Assembly: GCA_008477525.1 (NCBI GenBank)
Contig: SPDT01000005.1
Span: forward strand, 992,001-1,056,000
Length of the DNA stretch: 64,000 bases
Origin: Hypomyces perniciosus
Taxonomy: Eukaryota; Ascomycota; Sordariomycetes; Hypocreales; Hypocreaceae
Direction: 5' to 3'
The notes under the pieces were generated by a model. That model was given only the letters and a program-made list of their open reading frames with translations. It did not search any database and was not told the DNA's origin. The position numbers and the translations under genes are program-made. This document shows, in pieces, positions 1-12,003 of this stretch; position 1 is the stretch's first letter; every line of letters starts with the position of its first letter.

Positions 1-3000
1 GGATGCTCTTTCGACAACGTGGGATTTCCGTGTCCGCGTGTGTTTTAGTAGTGTCTGGCGCCCGCTCACTAAGCCATCGGCTGACATTTAGCATAAGACT
101 AATACTCCGTATAGCAGTAGATGTCTAATAATACTTACATAAGATGAGTGAAGGAAGCGGTTTTACTCTCTCTCTCTCTCTTCTTGGGAGTACGAGTAGT
201 AGTATGAGTCTTTGGACAAGGCCTGTCCTCTTGATCTCATTTCCAGAAGGGTTTCATAGTCTACTTGGCAATCCTCGATATCATTTCATGGAAAAAGGAA
301 CAATAACCAAACCACGTTGTTCGCCCCATGCTGCCTCCCGAACCCAAGGTCACGGATCCCGAGAAGGAGCCGACCCCTTGCTGACAGGTTCGTCAACAGG
401 GGTGAGGCGAAGAGAGACAGCGGGGTGAAGGAGGGCGTGAGACAAGATTTGTGGGCCTTCCTAGCTAGACTTGAGCAACTTGACAGGTAAGCCTCGAAAT
501 ATGATACTCCCTCCGGAGTAGCATTAGTGGTATCAAGCTTCGAAAGGAACGGAGGGCAACCCCTACCCCCCGTCCTTAGTGAGAGGGTCACATCGGGCCA
601 TCTTCTCTCCGCTGGGACGTTGCAGTGTAATCAATCAATTCATCTACCCTTGATCGGCTGTCGTTCCCCGTCCCCTCCCCTGTTGCATAAGCCGGGGCCC
701 AAGAAGGCCATAAAATTTTCCGTGGCCTTGCGTTATTGTTTCCAATCTATCAGCGACACCGGCGTGAGATGTTCATCGACGCCAAGATGAGAAGGAGCAA
801 AAGTCGTTCTCGTTTCGGAAATGTTAGGGCGATCATGATAGGCTGGCTGATTGGGAAAATAGCCAAAGAGCAAAGGAGTGGAGGGAGAGGAGAGGGGGGC
901 GGGAATTGAAGCCATGGGGATTCGTACATGTGTACATACGCGTTCTTCAGGCTCAAAGCAGGGTAAATAGGGTAAATTTATGCACTATTGACCTGCTGTT
1001 TCTATTTGTGGAAGGCTTTGCTCGTGGAGTCTTTGGGCTGTCCCCGTTATTGTCTCCATGATCAGCATTCCGCCCTCTCCTCTTTTCTCCTTCTATGTCC
1101 CACTGTTATTCCCTACCTAATAAGAGATCACGATTTGTCGTGTCCGCAGCACATAAACGTAAATGCCGAGTGGTGATCACCACGATCATCTATCCTAATC
1201 CTTCCCAATCCTCCGGCTCTCGGCTCAACGCTAGAAACGATAATCAACACTACTCTGTATCTAGTAGGCTGTCTATCATAGGATTTTCACCGGCAAAAAA
1301 AAAGATTATTTACCCATGTGCCATTCTTCCTCCAGCGGAATACGAGAGGGTATGAATTGTCAGAAAGCTTACACCCTCCCTCATGTGTGGAGATTGGTGG
1401 ATCAGACCTTTGCACTGTTGGGGCATGGCGTGACGCTGCGGAAAATTCGCCCGAAAAAGGGCGAATAATAGTTCGGTGAAGAGTTCAGCGTACTCCGTAA
1501 GCATCTAGTGTCGATTTGGCCTTACACAAAGTGGCGGGAGGCAGCCAATCTGCTACTAAAGTAGTGTGATGGATGCCAGGTCCAGATCACTATCGTTAAA
1601 GATATTACTACTCTGTACTCCACAAGGCATTTCGCCCAGAGTCAGCAACTAGTATATTAATGCAATAACGGCCTTCCCGTTTTTTTCCAAGATTTTTGAA
1701 AATTTATCAGCGTCTAGTACTCCATAAGACGTCCCCAATCGTTTGGGGCCTTACTTTCGCTTAAAAGACCCGCCTGTCCGGAGCGCTCCGGACGCCCGAG
1801 GATATGGAACCAATTCCGAAGATGGGACCCTGATGACCCTGTGCCCCTCTTTAGTTTATCCTTGTGGCAAATAGGATATATTGTTCGGTTCAAGGGGGCC
1901 TGCTATTAGTATGTATGTATGTTGGTGCCGAGCTGGTGATGTGACCAGAGTCCGATGAGAATAGACTCGTCACCTTCGGTAATGATATATAAAAATGCAA
2001 ATGACAGCTCTAATCTTTGATTATTAATTTGTGCATATACCTCGCAGCGTTGAATCCTTGGCTGCATATCAGTCAAGGGCGCATTCGACCTATGTGGATT
2101 ATGAGAGCTGTTACGAAATAGATGGACGGCTGTCAGGAGTGGATCTTGAGCATTGACTATTATCTCTACAACGAGGATGGAGCCGGAGCTTCCGGGTGAA
2201 TATCACTTCCAAGAGCCCACTCTCAACAATGAAACAGGTCTTACTCCGTACAATGAATGACTCATGAGCTTATCTCCCCTTGGAGAAGCGTTTATGGTAG
2301 ACAACTCGATCAAAGTGACGATCTTCTCTCAAAATGACTAGCTACGGTAGGTGTGTAGTTTTGTTGGTCTAGGGCTAAATACATCTGAGATTTGATTTTC
2401 ATAGAGACTATTAATCCTCAAACTCCTTGATAATCGCTGCTTCAGAATGTTCCGAAATGTATAGGCGATGGGTGGGGGGGTTGTTTCTTTCATGTATTCA
2501 ACGAGGCGGTTTCAATTATTATGTTGCTGTGGTGCACAAATCATCCCCTGACACACCCTTTCTTTTTCCATTCATCTTTCTATCCACTGAATATTCTATA
2601 TATTTAGGGGAGCAATAACTCTTTTTAGTCAAACATAAAATACATTGGCTTGATTTCGATTTTGTCGCCAGCTTTCTTGAACGTTGACATTAGGGTAGGT
2701 CAACTTGACACGAGGTTAACGAAAAACTCCAACCGATGAATGACCCTAGATAAATCTTTCTACTAGATTTCGCTTCTGGATGAATAAATAACTCGCTACT
2801 AAGCAGCTCGGGGATAGGAAAGCGAGAAAAGGGAAACCCAAGCTAACATCACTTCAAGCGAGTGGTTACAACAAGGTGGAAAGTACAAAAACAAATCTAC
2901 CACGACCAGAATAGTACCATGTAATTGGAATCATTATATTGGTTGCCAAAGAGAGTATAACAGAACCATCCCAGGCTAATCAAGAGGAGACGGTTATCAA

Positions 3001-6000
3001 AGGACATAATTTCACACACTTAATACTATGAAATTACCAATTCACATAAATGAATCGAGAGGAACTTGGAAATGATGTTAAGTCTCTCTGTGATAAAAGG
3101 TAGTAATGCCTCGACATACATCCTGAAGGAAAGACCAAGTCGAAACGTGTTTCGAAATATTCTCCATCACTCACGCCATTATGCATCGTCAATCACGTCT
3201 TAGGACCTTTACCAGTAACTCACCACTACTAACATGCACTCCTCAGTTGGAATAGTTTTTGAATAGGTTTTATGCCTCTTGGGTAGAAAAGTTTGAAACA
3301 AGACAATAGCGAGGAATCAAGCTTGGCATTGCCGATCAACCCCAGGGGAAGTCGAGACATGCGTTCGCCCGGTGTCGATCTTGTGTGGAGTGTGTTTGAG
3401 TCGCTGTAGTCTGGTAGGGCTGTCATTGGCATATCTGATACAACTCATGTGATACTGTTGTTTGGGACCCAATACCATCAGTAACGGCGACGTTTCTCAT
3501 AAACTGCATCGCAGAATCTAGGGAATAAACTTTCCTCGCAACGATTGGGGTGATTCTTTGGGTATATGTATGGCGTATATGTAGGAAATGCTTGATCAGT
3601 TGAAACCTCAGAGCACTTGCTCCTCGTGTCAGTCTGTTTTCAATCAAAGAAGTTAATCTTGATCAAAAGTGCAGACAATCCCTTTGCTAGACCAAAATAA
3701 ACTTGATCAAGTTGATGATAGGAAAGGGCTTTGTGATAATGACTGATCAAACATGAGAGCCGTCATTTTGATCACAAAGAGAGCCGAACTGTAGTAGTTA
3801 GGATCTTGTCCCGAAAGCACAAAATAACGATAATCGAGTTACCAAGGTGATTGTTGTGACCGTGCATAGACTGAAAGTGGTTGGCTGAATGGAGGAACAA
3901 GGACCATGAGAATAAACTCCGACTTTGGCCGGGTAGCCCTCGAGAAGGCTCAGTTCTCTCCAGCTGTTACAAAGCTTTCATATGGGATGTGGCTATGACA
4001 AAAACACCAAGAGATGGGAATTCCATAGCAGCCACTAGGTCTGCTGTAGGGCATGACAAAGTTGATGGGGTGATAGCACAGATGAAAAGTTCGGTGACTT
4101 GATAGAGGGGTGGACTGAGTCGCAAAAGGATAGCATTGCAACAATACCAAGTGTTGAAGAAGTCTTGGTAGATGATGGTGTGATACCGTGCCGAACACTA
4201 CCATATGGTAGTGTTTCCATTCTAGGCTGGTGTAATCAGAGGGAGACTGGAAGTGAGGTTCACTGCTGGCTGGTTTGTGACTATTGTAATACGCATACCA
4301 TGCCATGTCCAACATTGTGGATGGGCAAGAGAGATGACTGTGATGACTTGTGTGGATGTGAAACAAGCTGATGTTGAATAGACAAGGGAGAAAGTCGTCA
4401 TGAGGCTAAACCGTGGCCAAGAAGAGGGCGGATAGCCAAGCCGCCGCAAGCCGCCCAGCCAACCGGTGAAGGTGATTTGCATTAGGGCCGCTGCAGATGG
4501 TTTCCGCATGCGCGTTTGATGCATGGCGGGACCGATATGGGCTGGTGGCTGTTGTATCACCCTAAACAAGGGCCTCCAAAGGCAGAGGCGTTCGCAAGTG
4601 TCCGTCAGGCTAGGCTGCAGCAGTAAGGTGCAGTAGTTGTTCAGCTGTCTGTGTAGAAGAGGACATATGATTGATCAATCAAGCCTCATTCTCGGATGAG
4701 GGCGAGAAGATACCTAAGGGTAGGCTTAGCGTCAGGCAGACAAGGAGGATGGAAGAGATACTCCGTACGGTAGTAGAACCTCTGATAAGGGGGCCAAATC
4801 AGAGTTGTCGACATAGCTCGCACATGTTTGCTGCAAACAGTGACGCAATTATCGGAGCCGAAGCTGAGGTAGCGTTGTGAGTCTCGTGAACAACATGAGT
4901 AGCAGGTTGCTCTTCGGATGTAAGGAACCAAACATAAGGGTGTTGTCGTGTACCTGGCAGGTTAGAGAGATAGACAGACAAATGAACGAGCGGACGCGTT
5001 GGATGTGTGGGCAGCGTGACAAAGGGATTGGGTAATCTGCTGGTGAATGTTATTGGGACATGGTGCAGTTTTGGAGAAGGGAAACAAGCAAGGAGAAATG
5101 CGGAGGCCGAGAGGACAGGGGTAGTGGAGGGTGAAAGAAGAATGGGGACAGCTTCGTAACTCGTGATCGCCCCCAATGTACGAAGGACACACCACCTTTA
5201 GATCCCCTCACATTCCCAGCTTCCTATCCGGGTCGACAATATATCGCGGGTCCCGGCCAGCTCCGACTCTTGTCGACACCTCCACCTCCACCTCTTCTGT
5301 TTGTCTTTTTCAGGAACATGATGGTGGTGCGCTTTTATGTCAGCTCACGCACATGGAGGAGTTGCTTGCGATGCCAAATTTGCGATGCTTTCTTTCAGCT
5401 TTCCTATCCGTCAACCCGTCAGGTCTTGGGGGCCGGCTTCAAAGACTCTCAGTGACTGCTCCATTTCGCTGCCAACAAGCGAGACAAGAGACGCGGAATG
5501 CTCATCTTGAGAGGTCCAAACTGCCGGGCTGAAGTGCGCCAGAGCATCCGCCCCCAAATGTGATGATCCGAGACACCCTTGCAGAGCGTGCATATCAATA
5601 CGGAGCGTCAATATCAATATCAAGAGTATCGATATCGATGATTGATTGTCATCTCTGGGACCGGGAGAATGACCAAACAGTGGACACAGTCCACAAAATG
5701 CCCATGTCTTCTATTCCTTCTTTAAGCTTTAGCATTGCACAAACAGGCAGAAGCAGGAACTGAACTTGAAACCTCCCATCTGCCCCATTGGATGCAACCA
5801 GAAAGACTGTGTGTGGGAGACGATTAATAGTAGCGGGACGTGGGTGGTGAGAGTGACGCACAAGACTCAACCAACCCTGTTAATCCTGTCCGTGCATCCG
5901 TTTTGCTGGGACTTAGAAGGGTCGTCCAAACGGGCAATCTTTTCAATGGTGATGATGGCAGAGCAGAGGCGGAGAGAGGAAGGGCGGAGAGATATTGTCA

Positions 6001-6213
6001 CGATCACCGCCAGCGCCTAATTATAGCCCCAGCCAGCCCTGTAATATAGCGACAGACCCTCCCCCACGATTACCGCCCGATTCTCCAATCACAAGCCGCT
6101 GGGCAGAGATTCCCCTCTGGAGAGCCCACTGTAATACCTCGAGCTGGTTCACTGTTTCAATCAACTCCGCGCCGCCGACTCAACCATCTAGATATGCACG
6201 TCACCTCGAGATC
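1..6213. other. gene-poor intergenic region
   Basis: No open frame here carries a recognisable domain, and none is supported by consistent splice signals. The stretch 2000-4000 is visibly AT-rich, while 4400-4640 is a more GC-rich patch. Short features are a CT dinucleotide run at about 168-181, a near-palindrome TACTCC..GGAGTA at 505-520, and single copies of the TACTCCGTA word at 103, 1491, 2242 and 4759. It may hold decayed mobile elements, but I saw no terminal repeats or transposase motifs. Confidence 0.5.
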
Positions 6214-6534
6214 ATGAACGACCCTAGCCTTCTGCATAGTATCGCATCCGCCGAACCAGACGCCGTCGTCGTCCGCAACTTGATGCAGAACCGCATCGCC
6301 ATTGCCGTCCATTGTCGCACCCCTCCTCCTCCGCCTCGGCCTCGTATCCCCTCACTCTCGCAATCGCACTCGCACTCGCGCTCGCTCTCAGTCTCAGTCT
6401 CAGTCTCAGTCTCAGTCTCCCTCTCGCCCTACAGCCGCTATCGTCGTCCATCATCGCCGCCAGTCTGCTGCCCTCTGACGCCGCTGAGCGCTCCGCCACC
6501 GTCGCGAGCGGCCCCTTTTCCCCAGGCGCCGTAG
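6214..6534 (+). other. upstream open reading frame in the leader of the CNL1-like gene
   Basis: An ATG at 6214 opens a frame of about 106 codons that ends 22 bases before the ATG of the BLOC-1 subunit gene. The second half is low complexity: tandem TCAGTC hexamers at 6388-6418 encode alternating Ser/Val, followed by a Pro/Ser-rich tail. I recognise no family. If the transcript starts upstream of 6214, this frame would strongly limit translation of the main gene. Alternatively transcription starts inside it and it is never translated. Confidence 0.3.
6388..6420 (+). repeat. CAGTCT hexamer microsatellite
   Basis: About five tandem copies of a 6-base unit (TCAGTC), preceded by degenerate CGCACT-like hexamers from about 6362. 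The repeat lies in the leader of the CNL1-like gene. The 6-base period keeps the overlapping frame open. Confidence 0.85.
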
Positions 6535-6556
6535 CGCCTCGTGCGACCGGCCCGCC

Positions 6557-7108
6557 ATGACGACCAACGCTGTGCCGGACACGCAGCTGGGGCTCTCCGC
6601 CGAGGAGATCCAGCTGCTGCGGCAGGGCCAGGCGGCCTTGGGAGCTGGTGGCGGAGGAGCGCCCGGGTCGGCAAGCTCGCGCGCGGCCAGCAGGGCCAGC
6701 AGCCAGGGCCTCTTGATGCTGGATAGCTCGTCGCTGTCGGCCCTGGGACGCTACTTTGATCGGTTGATGGCGGGTATCGAGCAGAACATCCGATACCTCA
6801 GCGAGCAGGCCCAGATGTTCACACAGGTCCAGTACGACCGCGCCGGCAACATCATCGACGGCGCCGATGCCGAAATAGCGCGGTATACCGAGATTCTGCG
6901 CCAGCTGGACGAGCTCGAAGTCGACTTCGACAGGATAGCACACATCAAGGAGATTGTCAAGGGCTACAGATCAAGGGTAGAGACCCTCGAGAAGGACCTG
7001 GAGAGCAGCGGCGGCACGTCGAGTCGGCACAAGCATTCATCATCACATTCATCACATCGCCACGGGCACTCCCACAAACACAGCTCCTCCCACCGACACA
7101 GGCATTAA
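6557..7108 (+). CDS. CNL1: BLOC-1 complex subunit CNL1-like protein with a His-rich tail
   Basis: A single-exon gene of 183 residues. The core (about residues 55-145: LSALGRYFDRLMAGIEQNIRYLSEQ... then two more predicted helices) is all-helical and resembles fungal CNL1 subunits of the biogenesis of lysosome-related organelles complex 1. In yeast that complex acts on endosomes and controls Rab5 GAP delivery. The N-terminus is Ala/Gly/Ser-rich. The last 27 or so residues are almost only His, Ser, Arg and Lys, with about 11 histidines, which I do not expect in this family. The ATG at 6557 is the first in frame after a stop and lies directly upstream of the conserved part. Family assignment rests on helix pattern and length, so it is moderate. 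Confidence 0.7.
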   Translation: MTTNAVPDTQLGLSAEEIQLLRQGQAALGAGGGGAPGSASSRAASRASSQGLLMLDSSSLSALGRYFDRLMAGIEQNIRYLSEQAQMFTQVQYDRAGNIIDGADAEIARYTEILRQLDELEVDFDRIAHIKEIVKGYRSRVETLEKDLESSGGTSSRHKHSSSHSSHRHGHSHKHSSSHRHRH

Positions 7109-9048
7109 AACGACGAGCGTCCTCTCCAACTCCAACACACACACACAAGTGACCGAAAAATACGAATTTGTAGCGAGTAGAGGGACATGGCCACAAGGCC
7201 AAAGAAGGGAAATATCTACACCCTTTCAACCACGGTCACAGAAGTTCAAAGAAAAAAAAAGGCACCTTACAGAGTGAAAAAAAGGGAGAAAGCAATGCCA
7301 AAAAAACCACTTTTATAACCAAGGACCGGAGGGAAATCTGTACACAAGTCACTGAAGGGTGCGGGATTTTGGCTGTGGAAATCTCTAAGATGGATTTGAG
7401 GCCTCGCGGCTAGGCAAGATGGGAAAAAGGCCTCACGGCTCGTTGTTTTGTTTTGATTTATTACGGGTTTATTGGTTCTACTACTATCATCTCTTCCACG
7501 GCGTTGGTCTTTGCATTTTCTTTTGTTTTTTTTTATGATTGCTCTGTCTTCACGCTTCCCCCGCTCAACCTCATTTCACGTTGCGGGCATGTCTCAATTT
7601 TATTTTATCAATGGTTCAGTGTTTTAGGCTACGGGCGGCTGGCTGGCTGGCTGGCGAGGATACCCCAAACAGGGCAGATATGTATGTTTATTTTTTTGGG
7701 GGGGGGGGACGGACAGGCAAGGTTTGATATTTTTTCTTCATCCTGGACCAGGCAGAATGATGCATGTTCACAACTCTCTGACTGGAGGGGGGTACGGAGT
7801 GTGCGGCTCTTGTTATTCATTTCCTTGCTTTTTATACCCCCCGCAATATGGAGTATTCTGTGCTTTATTAGTCCTCATGTATGTATGTATTTCCAACCGA
7901 AGGCGTCGAGGGAAGAGGAGATGGGCAACCGGAGTCAGTGGCTGAGAGCATATGCGAGTTTGTTAGAATCGGGAATTCGGGCGGCGACCAGATTTGGGGG
8001 GCGCATGAAGCAAATACACATCGTTCGGACAATCAGGGATATAAAAAAAAGGTCCCGACGCTGTTATTTTTTAGTATTTAAAATATAATTGATAGTTGCT
8101 GAAAACAGCACCAACACGGACGGACAGTGTTCTTCTCCTCACTTTGTGCGGTTGTAGATTTCGGTGAGAACGGGGGTGTTGGTTGGATCGGTTGTGTTTG
8201 TGCAGTACTTCGTATGTATGAATATGTATGGCTTTCTGTATGAAGACCCAACCTAACCGAAGAGGGTTTAACATTTGCACATGTTGTATGCCTGTTGGTA
8301 CGGTGACGAAGGTGGTTGATGAATCTGGTGATGCCAGAGAACAGACTCATCACAAGCTCCCTCCTGCCCATGGCATTCAATATCACAGATATGCAAAAGG
8401 TATATATGATCGAATTTTAGTTCAATGCCATACATTGCACAACACAAAACTCTACACAAGACAAGCAAAGGAAGAAAAGCCATACAACAGTCCCTGCCAC
8501 CTTAGAGCCTTGTCCTTTCCTTTCCGCCTTGTTTGTTGCCTCCATTTCCTGACCCCTTTCGTGGCGCCCTGCGTGAGTACAACGCCAGACACAAAAGAGG
8601 CATCTCCTCCATCCATCCAAAAGGCTAACTGCCATGAAAAAAAGACACAAAATTGCCAAACCAGAAAACTCCGTTTGCTTCTTGTCCAAAACGCCAGCCG
8701 AGCATGCCATGTTCCTTCGTGTCAAAGCAGAGTCAACCCCCATCTTCTGCCAATTCATCCCCTCGTTTCGCTCCATGTCCATCTTCAGATCATCCAACTC
8801 ATTGGGATGTTTCCTCTCCCCTCTCGGTAATAACAAGACAAAGGAAAAGTAATAAAGCGAGAGAAGCTGTGTGCTTGGGAAGACACATGCGTGTGTATAT
8901 GTGATGCGCGCATGTGGAACATGTATGCATGCATGGTATCCGTTCTTGTGTCAAATGCATTCCGCCAAACTCTAAGAAAAAGAAGGCAAGAAAAATAAAA
9001 CGGGGAGAGAGAGCACGAGAGCCAGAGAACTCATCGCAGCAGGGTCTC
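7109..9048. other. intergenic region between convergent genes
   Basis: This should contain the 3' UTRs of the CNL1-like gene (+) and the NIMA kinase (-). It has a run of 11 G at 7698-7708, GGCT repeats at about 7628-7645 and TATG repeats near 7876. Two open frames of about 200 codons on the plus strand (7453-8088 and 8228-8830) look like chance: they have no domains, odd composition, and equally long antisense frames. Confidence 0.55.
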
Positions 9049-11353
9049 CTAAACCCTCGCAATCCTCCGCTGCCGCACCAGGAACGGACTCGGCATCTCA
9101 TCCCGCTCCGGGTCCCACACAGCCACCTGCTCACTGCCGGTGCTTGCCACCCGGTCCCGGAACGCACCTCCGGAGCGCTTCGGGCTTGCGTTCTCGCCGC
9201 CAACTGCGATGCCGGCGACACTCATAGGTCGGCCTCCCGCACGAGCCTGCTGCAACTCGACCAGCGTGCGGCCCTTGATGTTGTTCTTGGCGGCGACCTT
9301 GCCCAGTGCCTCGGCCGAGTCCTTCCTGAATGAGGGCTTGCGGGTCAACCCGTCAGCCGTAGCAACACTACTGGCTTCACTCTGCTGCTGGAGACTGGCC
9401 ACGGACGGAATCTTAGTCAAGCGTCCAACAGGCGAGCGTGGTCGCAGATCTGGCTGAGATGTTGTGGGAGTGACAGCCTTAGATACAAGACCCGTGCTGG
9501 AAGATTGTGGCTTCAAGCGGTTCGTGGGACCTGGTTTCTGTGATGTCAGAACAGGTCGGTTCTTGGAGGTGAATGGATTTTTAGAAGATTTAATGTGACG
9601 AGTCGGGGAGGGGACAACATCTTCGTCATCCGAGTCCACCAATGAATGTTCCCGGAGATCCCATCGCACATCGCCACCATTGGCAGCGTTGGCAGCAAAG
9701 ATGTTACCAGTGTTTGCCGTTGGGGCCTTTGTATTGCCATTGCGGCGAGGGGAGAGAGATAGCGAAGCAATAGCCATTGGGCTAGGCGATCCCATCTCAA
9801 TGTCCATCGGGGTACCGACATTGCCCGCGAACATGGTCTGAGCCCTTCCAAAGGGTGTCCGGGTCGTCTTCTTGACCTCCTTGGAGCTATCCGGACTGTC
9901 AATGGAATACTCTGTAATATCCGTAGTAGACGGGAACTCGTCACCACTGGTTCCGGCAGACGAGTGTTGGTAGTCTGACTTGGCAACTGAAGATGCGTAT
10001 TCCTCAACTGGCGGCTCCTCTGGTGCAAACGACGCCGTTTTCTTTTGGAGCTCGGCCTCTACGCGTGCTTGAACTTCCTCCTCAAATTGCTTCTGCAGTC
10101 GCACCATCTCGGCGTTGGTAAGCCGATCAATTTCCAGTCGAGCCTTGACTTCCCATTCCCTTCGAAGAGAGGCATCGATCTCGTCCCGCACAACCTGCTT
10201 TTCTCGGTCCAGGTTTGCCAGCCCCTCATTGAGCTCCTGTTCCCGTTTCAGCAGAGCCTCCTCCCTAGCCTTCAGCGATTTGTTCAGATCGACCACCTCC
10301 TTCTCTTTTCTCATCAGTCTTACGACTGGCAAGTTTAGCAACTGTGCTGTGTCTGGTCTCCTATCCGGGTTCACCTTCAGACAGTCCTTGATGACCTGGC
10401 TAAGCTCTGGAGAGTAAATATCGGGGAGTGGTGCAACCTTGCCTTCCTTGATCTTCTGCACAAGCTGAAAATGTGTCTTGGCGTTGAAGGGAGGCTCGCG
10501 TGAGCAGAGCTCGTAAATGATGCATCCGAGTGACCAAATATCCGACTTGAGTGTGTACTTTTCGGCCGCACAAATCTCAGGCGACATGTAGAATGGCGTT
10601 CCCACGTAGGTCGACGCAAAGTCATGCGACTTGATCATCTTGGAGAGACCGAAATCACCGAGCTTCACCGAGTTGTCCTCACCAAGGAAAACTAGCCTTT
10701 GTGTTAGCCAATGACAGGAAACCATCTCGCGTGGAGCATGTAGGAGCGGTGTATTCTCTCACCATTCTCTGGCTTCAAGTCTCGATGCAGGATCGTCATC
10801 GTCCCCGCTGGGATCTTGGGAGAGCCATTGCCCTGCAAGCCAAGCACAATGGTGCCAACCTCCGGGGGATCTGTTCCATAATGACACCGATACAGCGCCA
10901 GCACCAGCTGGCTAAATATGCTCCAAACAAAGCTTTCCTGTGCCCTCTGGCCCTTGAGCTGCAGGTCCTTGATGACACGTCCGAGGTCGCCGTTGCCGCA
11001 GTACTCCATGTACAGGTGCAGGTCCTGGCTAGCCTTGAGATGCTCGCGGTGGTAGTAAGCGACGATGTGAGGGTGACGCAGGTGGGAAAGGATCTGGAAC
11101 TCGGCGTGGAGTTGCTCGCGCTCCTTCTGGGACATGCGGAGGTACGAGATTTCCTTGCGGCACATGATGAAGCCGTCGGTCTTGCGGCGGACCTTGCGAA
11201 TGATGCCGAAGGAGCCATGGCCTAAGAGCAAGCAGAGAGCGTTCAGTTAGACAGCTAGATCATTGCTAGAAGAATAACGGCAATGCTTTGCCATGGCATA
11301 TGTTGACACATACCAATCTTCTCCAGCGTCTCGTACTTCTCCTCGGACGACAT
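9049..11353 (-). CDS. nimA: NIMA-family mitotic serine/threonine kinase
   Basis: Three exons: 11314-11353, 10763-11221, 9049-10691; 713 residues. The start gives MSSEEKYETLEKIG, the usual fungal NIMA opening. The kinase domain spans about residues 7-290, with glycine loop GHGSFG (14-19), ATP-site lysine in CRKEI (about 36), HRDLKPEN (159-166), DFG (179-181) and APE-like SPE. The segment RCHYG..DPP, an insertion before HRD, is typical of filamentous-fungal NIMA. A coiled coil follows (about 295-400), then a long basic, Ser/Pro-rich tail of the kind that in NIMA holds destruction and localisation signals. NIMA/Kin3/Fin1 kinases promote mitotic entry and act at nuclear pores and spindle pole bodies. 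Introns are 71 and 92 bases. The gene is divergent from the ankyrin/BTB gene across a 650-base promoter. Confidence 0.96.
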
Positions 11354-12003
11354 GATGAACGAATTCACGGCAGTGCCAGACCCATACAGGAACGATCCAG
11401 ACTGCACGGCAGGGGAAGGGAAGAAAGAAGAAGAAGAAGAAGAAGAAGAAGAAGAAGAGCAAAGAATAGATATCCTGTTTTTGCTACTAGGTTAGTAAGA
11501 GCACACGGAAGGCTGTTGTGGTGAACAATGCGGTTCAAGAGAGAGAGAGGAGGAGAGAATGTCGGAGTGGGAATATTTAGTAAAAGTTCCATCCGTTGGA
11601 CATGCAACCAAAACCCTGCGTGCGCCTATGCACAAACCCATGCACCGCCTATTCGTTCGGTGACTATGGGGACCTTGCAGCTAGATGTAAACAGCCTGAG
11701 GCGCTGCCATGGCAACGACCCGAGTGGCTAGATCACCCGTGGTATAGCCGTTTATCGATAGTGAGCCGTTTGACGCCACTACCCGTCTGTGTGGCGCGGA
11801 CCGTGTGGCAACGGCTTCAATGATGGTCCGTGCGCTGCAGACGCCGAATTGGGCAGTCGTTGATTATTGATAGTGATTTGAGGACATTCGTAGACTCTGA
11901 CAGTTACCCGGTATTACTGCATTGGCATTATCCGCCTCATTTCATTTGTCTTAGAATTTGACAGCATCTCCTCTTTATTTAGATCTTTTAAACCTCCTCC
12001 AAA
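11354..12003. promoter_or_regulatory. divergent promoter region, nimA and ankyrin/BTB gene
   Basis: 650 bases separate the two divergent ATGs. Besides the TTC tract near nimA, the sequence just before the plus-strand gene is pyrimidine-rich, ending in AACCTCCTCCAAA before the ATG. I see no TATA box or named operator. Confidence 0.45.
11426..11458. repeat. GAA/TTC triplet microsatellite in the nimA leader
   Basis: About ten GAA units on the plus strand, which read as a CTT/TTC pyrimidine tract on the sense strand of the kinase gene, 70-105 bases before its ATG. CT-rich tracts near transcription starts are common in filamentous-fungal promoters, so it may be a core promoter element. That role is inference. 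Confidence 0.85.

Noticed and set aside
3950..4366. 138-codon His- and Ser-rich minus-strand frame in the left gene-poor region
   Set aside because: No family recognised, overlapping frames on both strands, no splice or promoter support.
7453..8088. 211-codon open frame with a hydrophobic N-terminus, plus strand
   Set aside because: No domain, biased composition caused by T-rich DNA and a poly-G run, and position in the probable 3' UTR region between convergent genes.
8228..8836. Overlapping 200- and 139-codon frames on opposite strands
   Set aside because: Both are open by chance over the same DNA; neither shows a family motif or codon bias like the neighbours.
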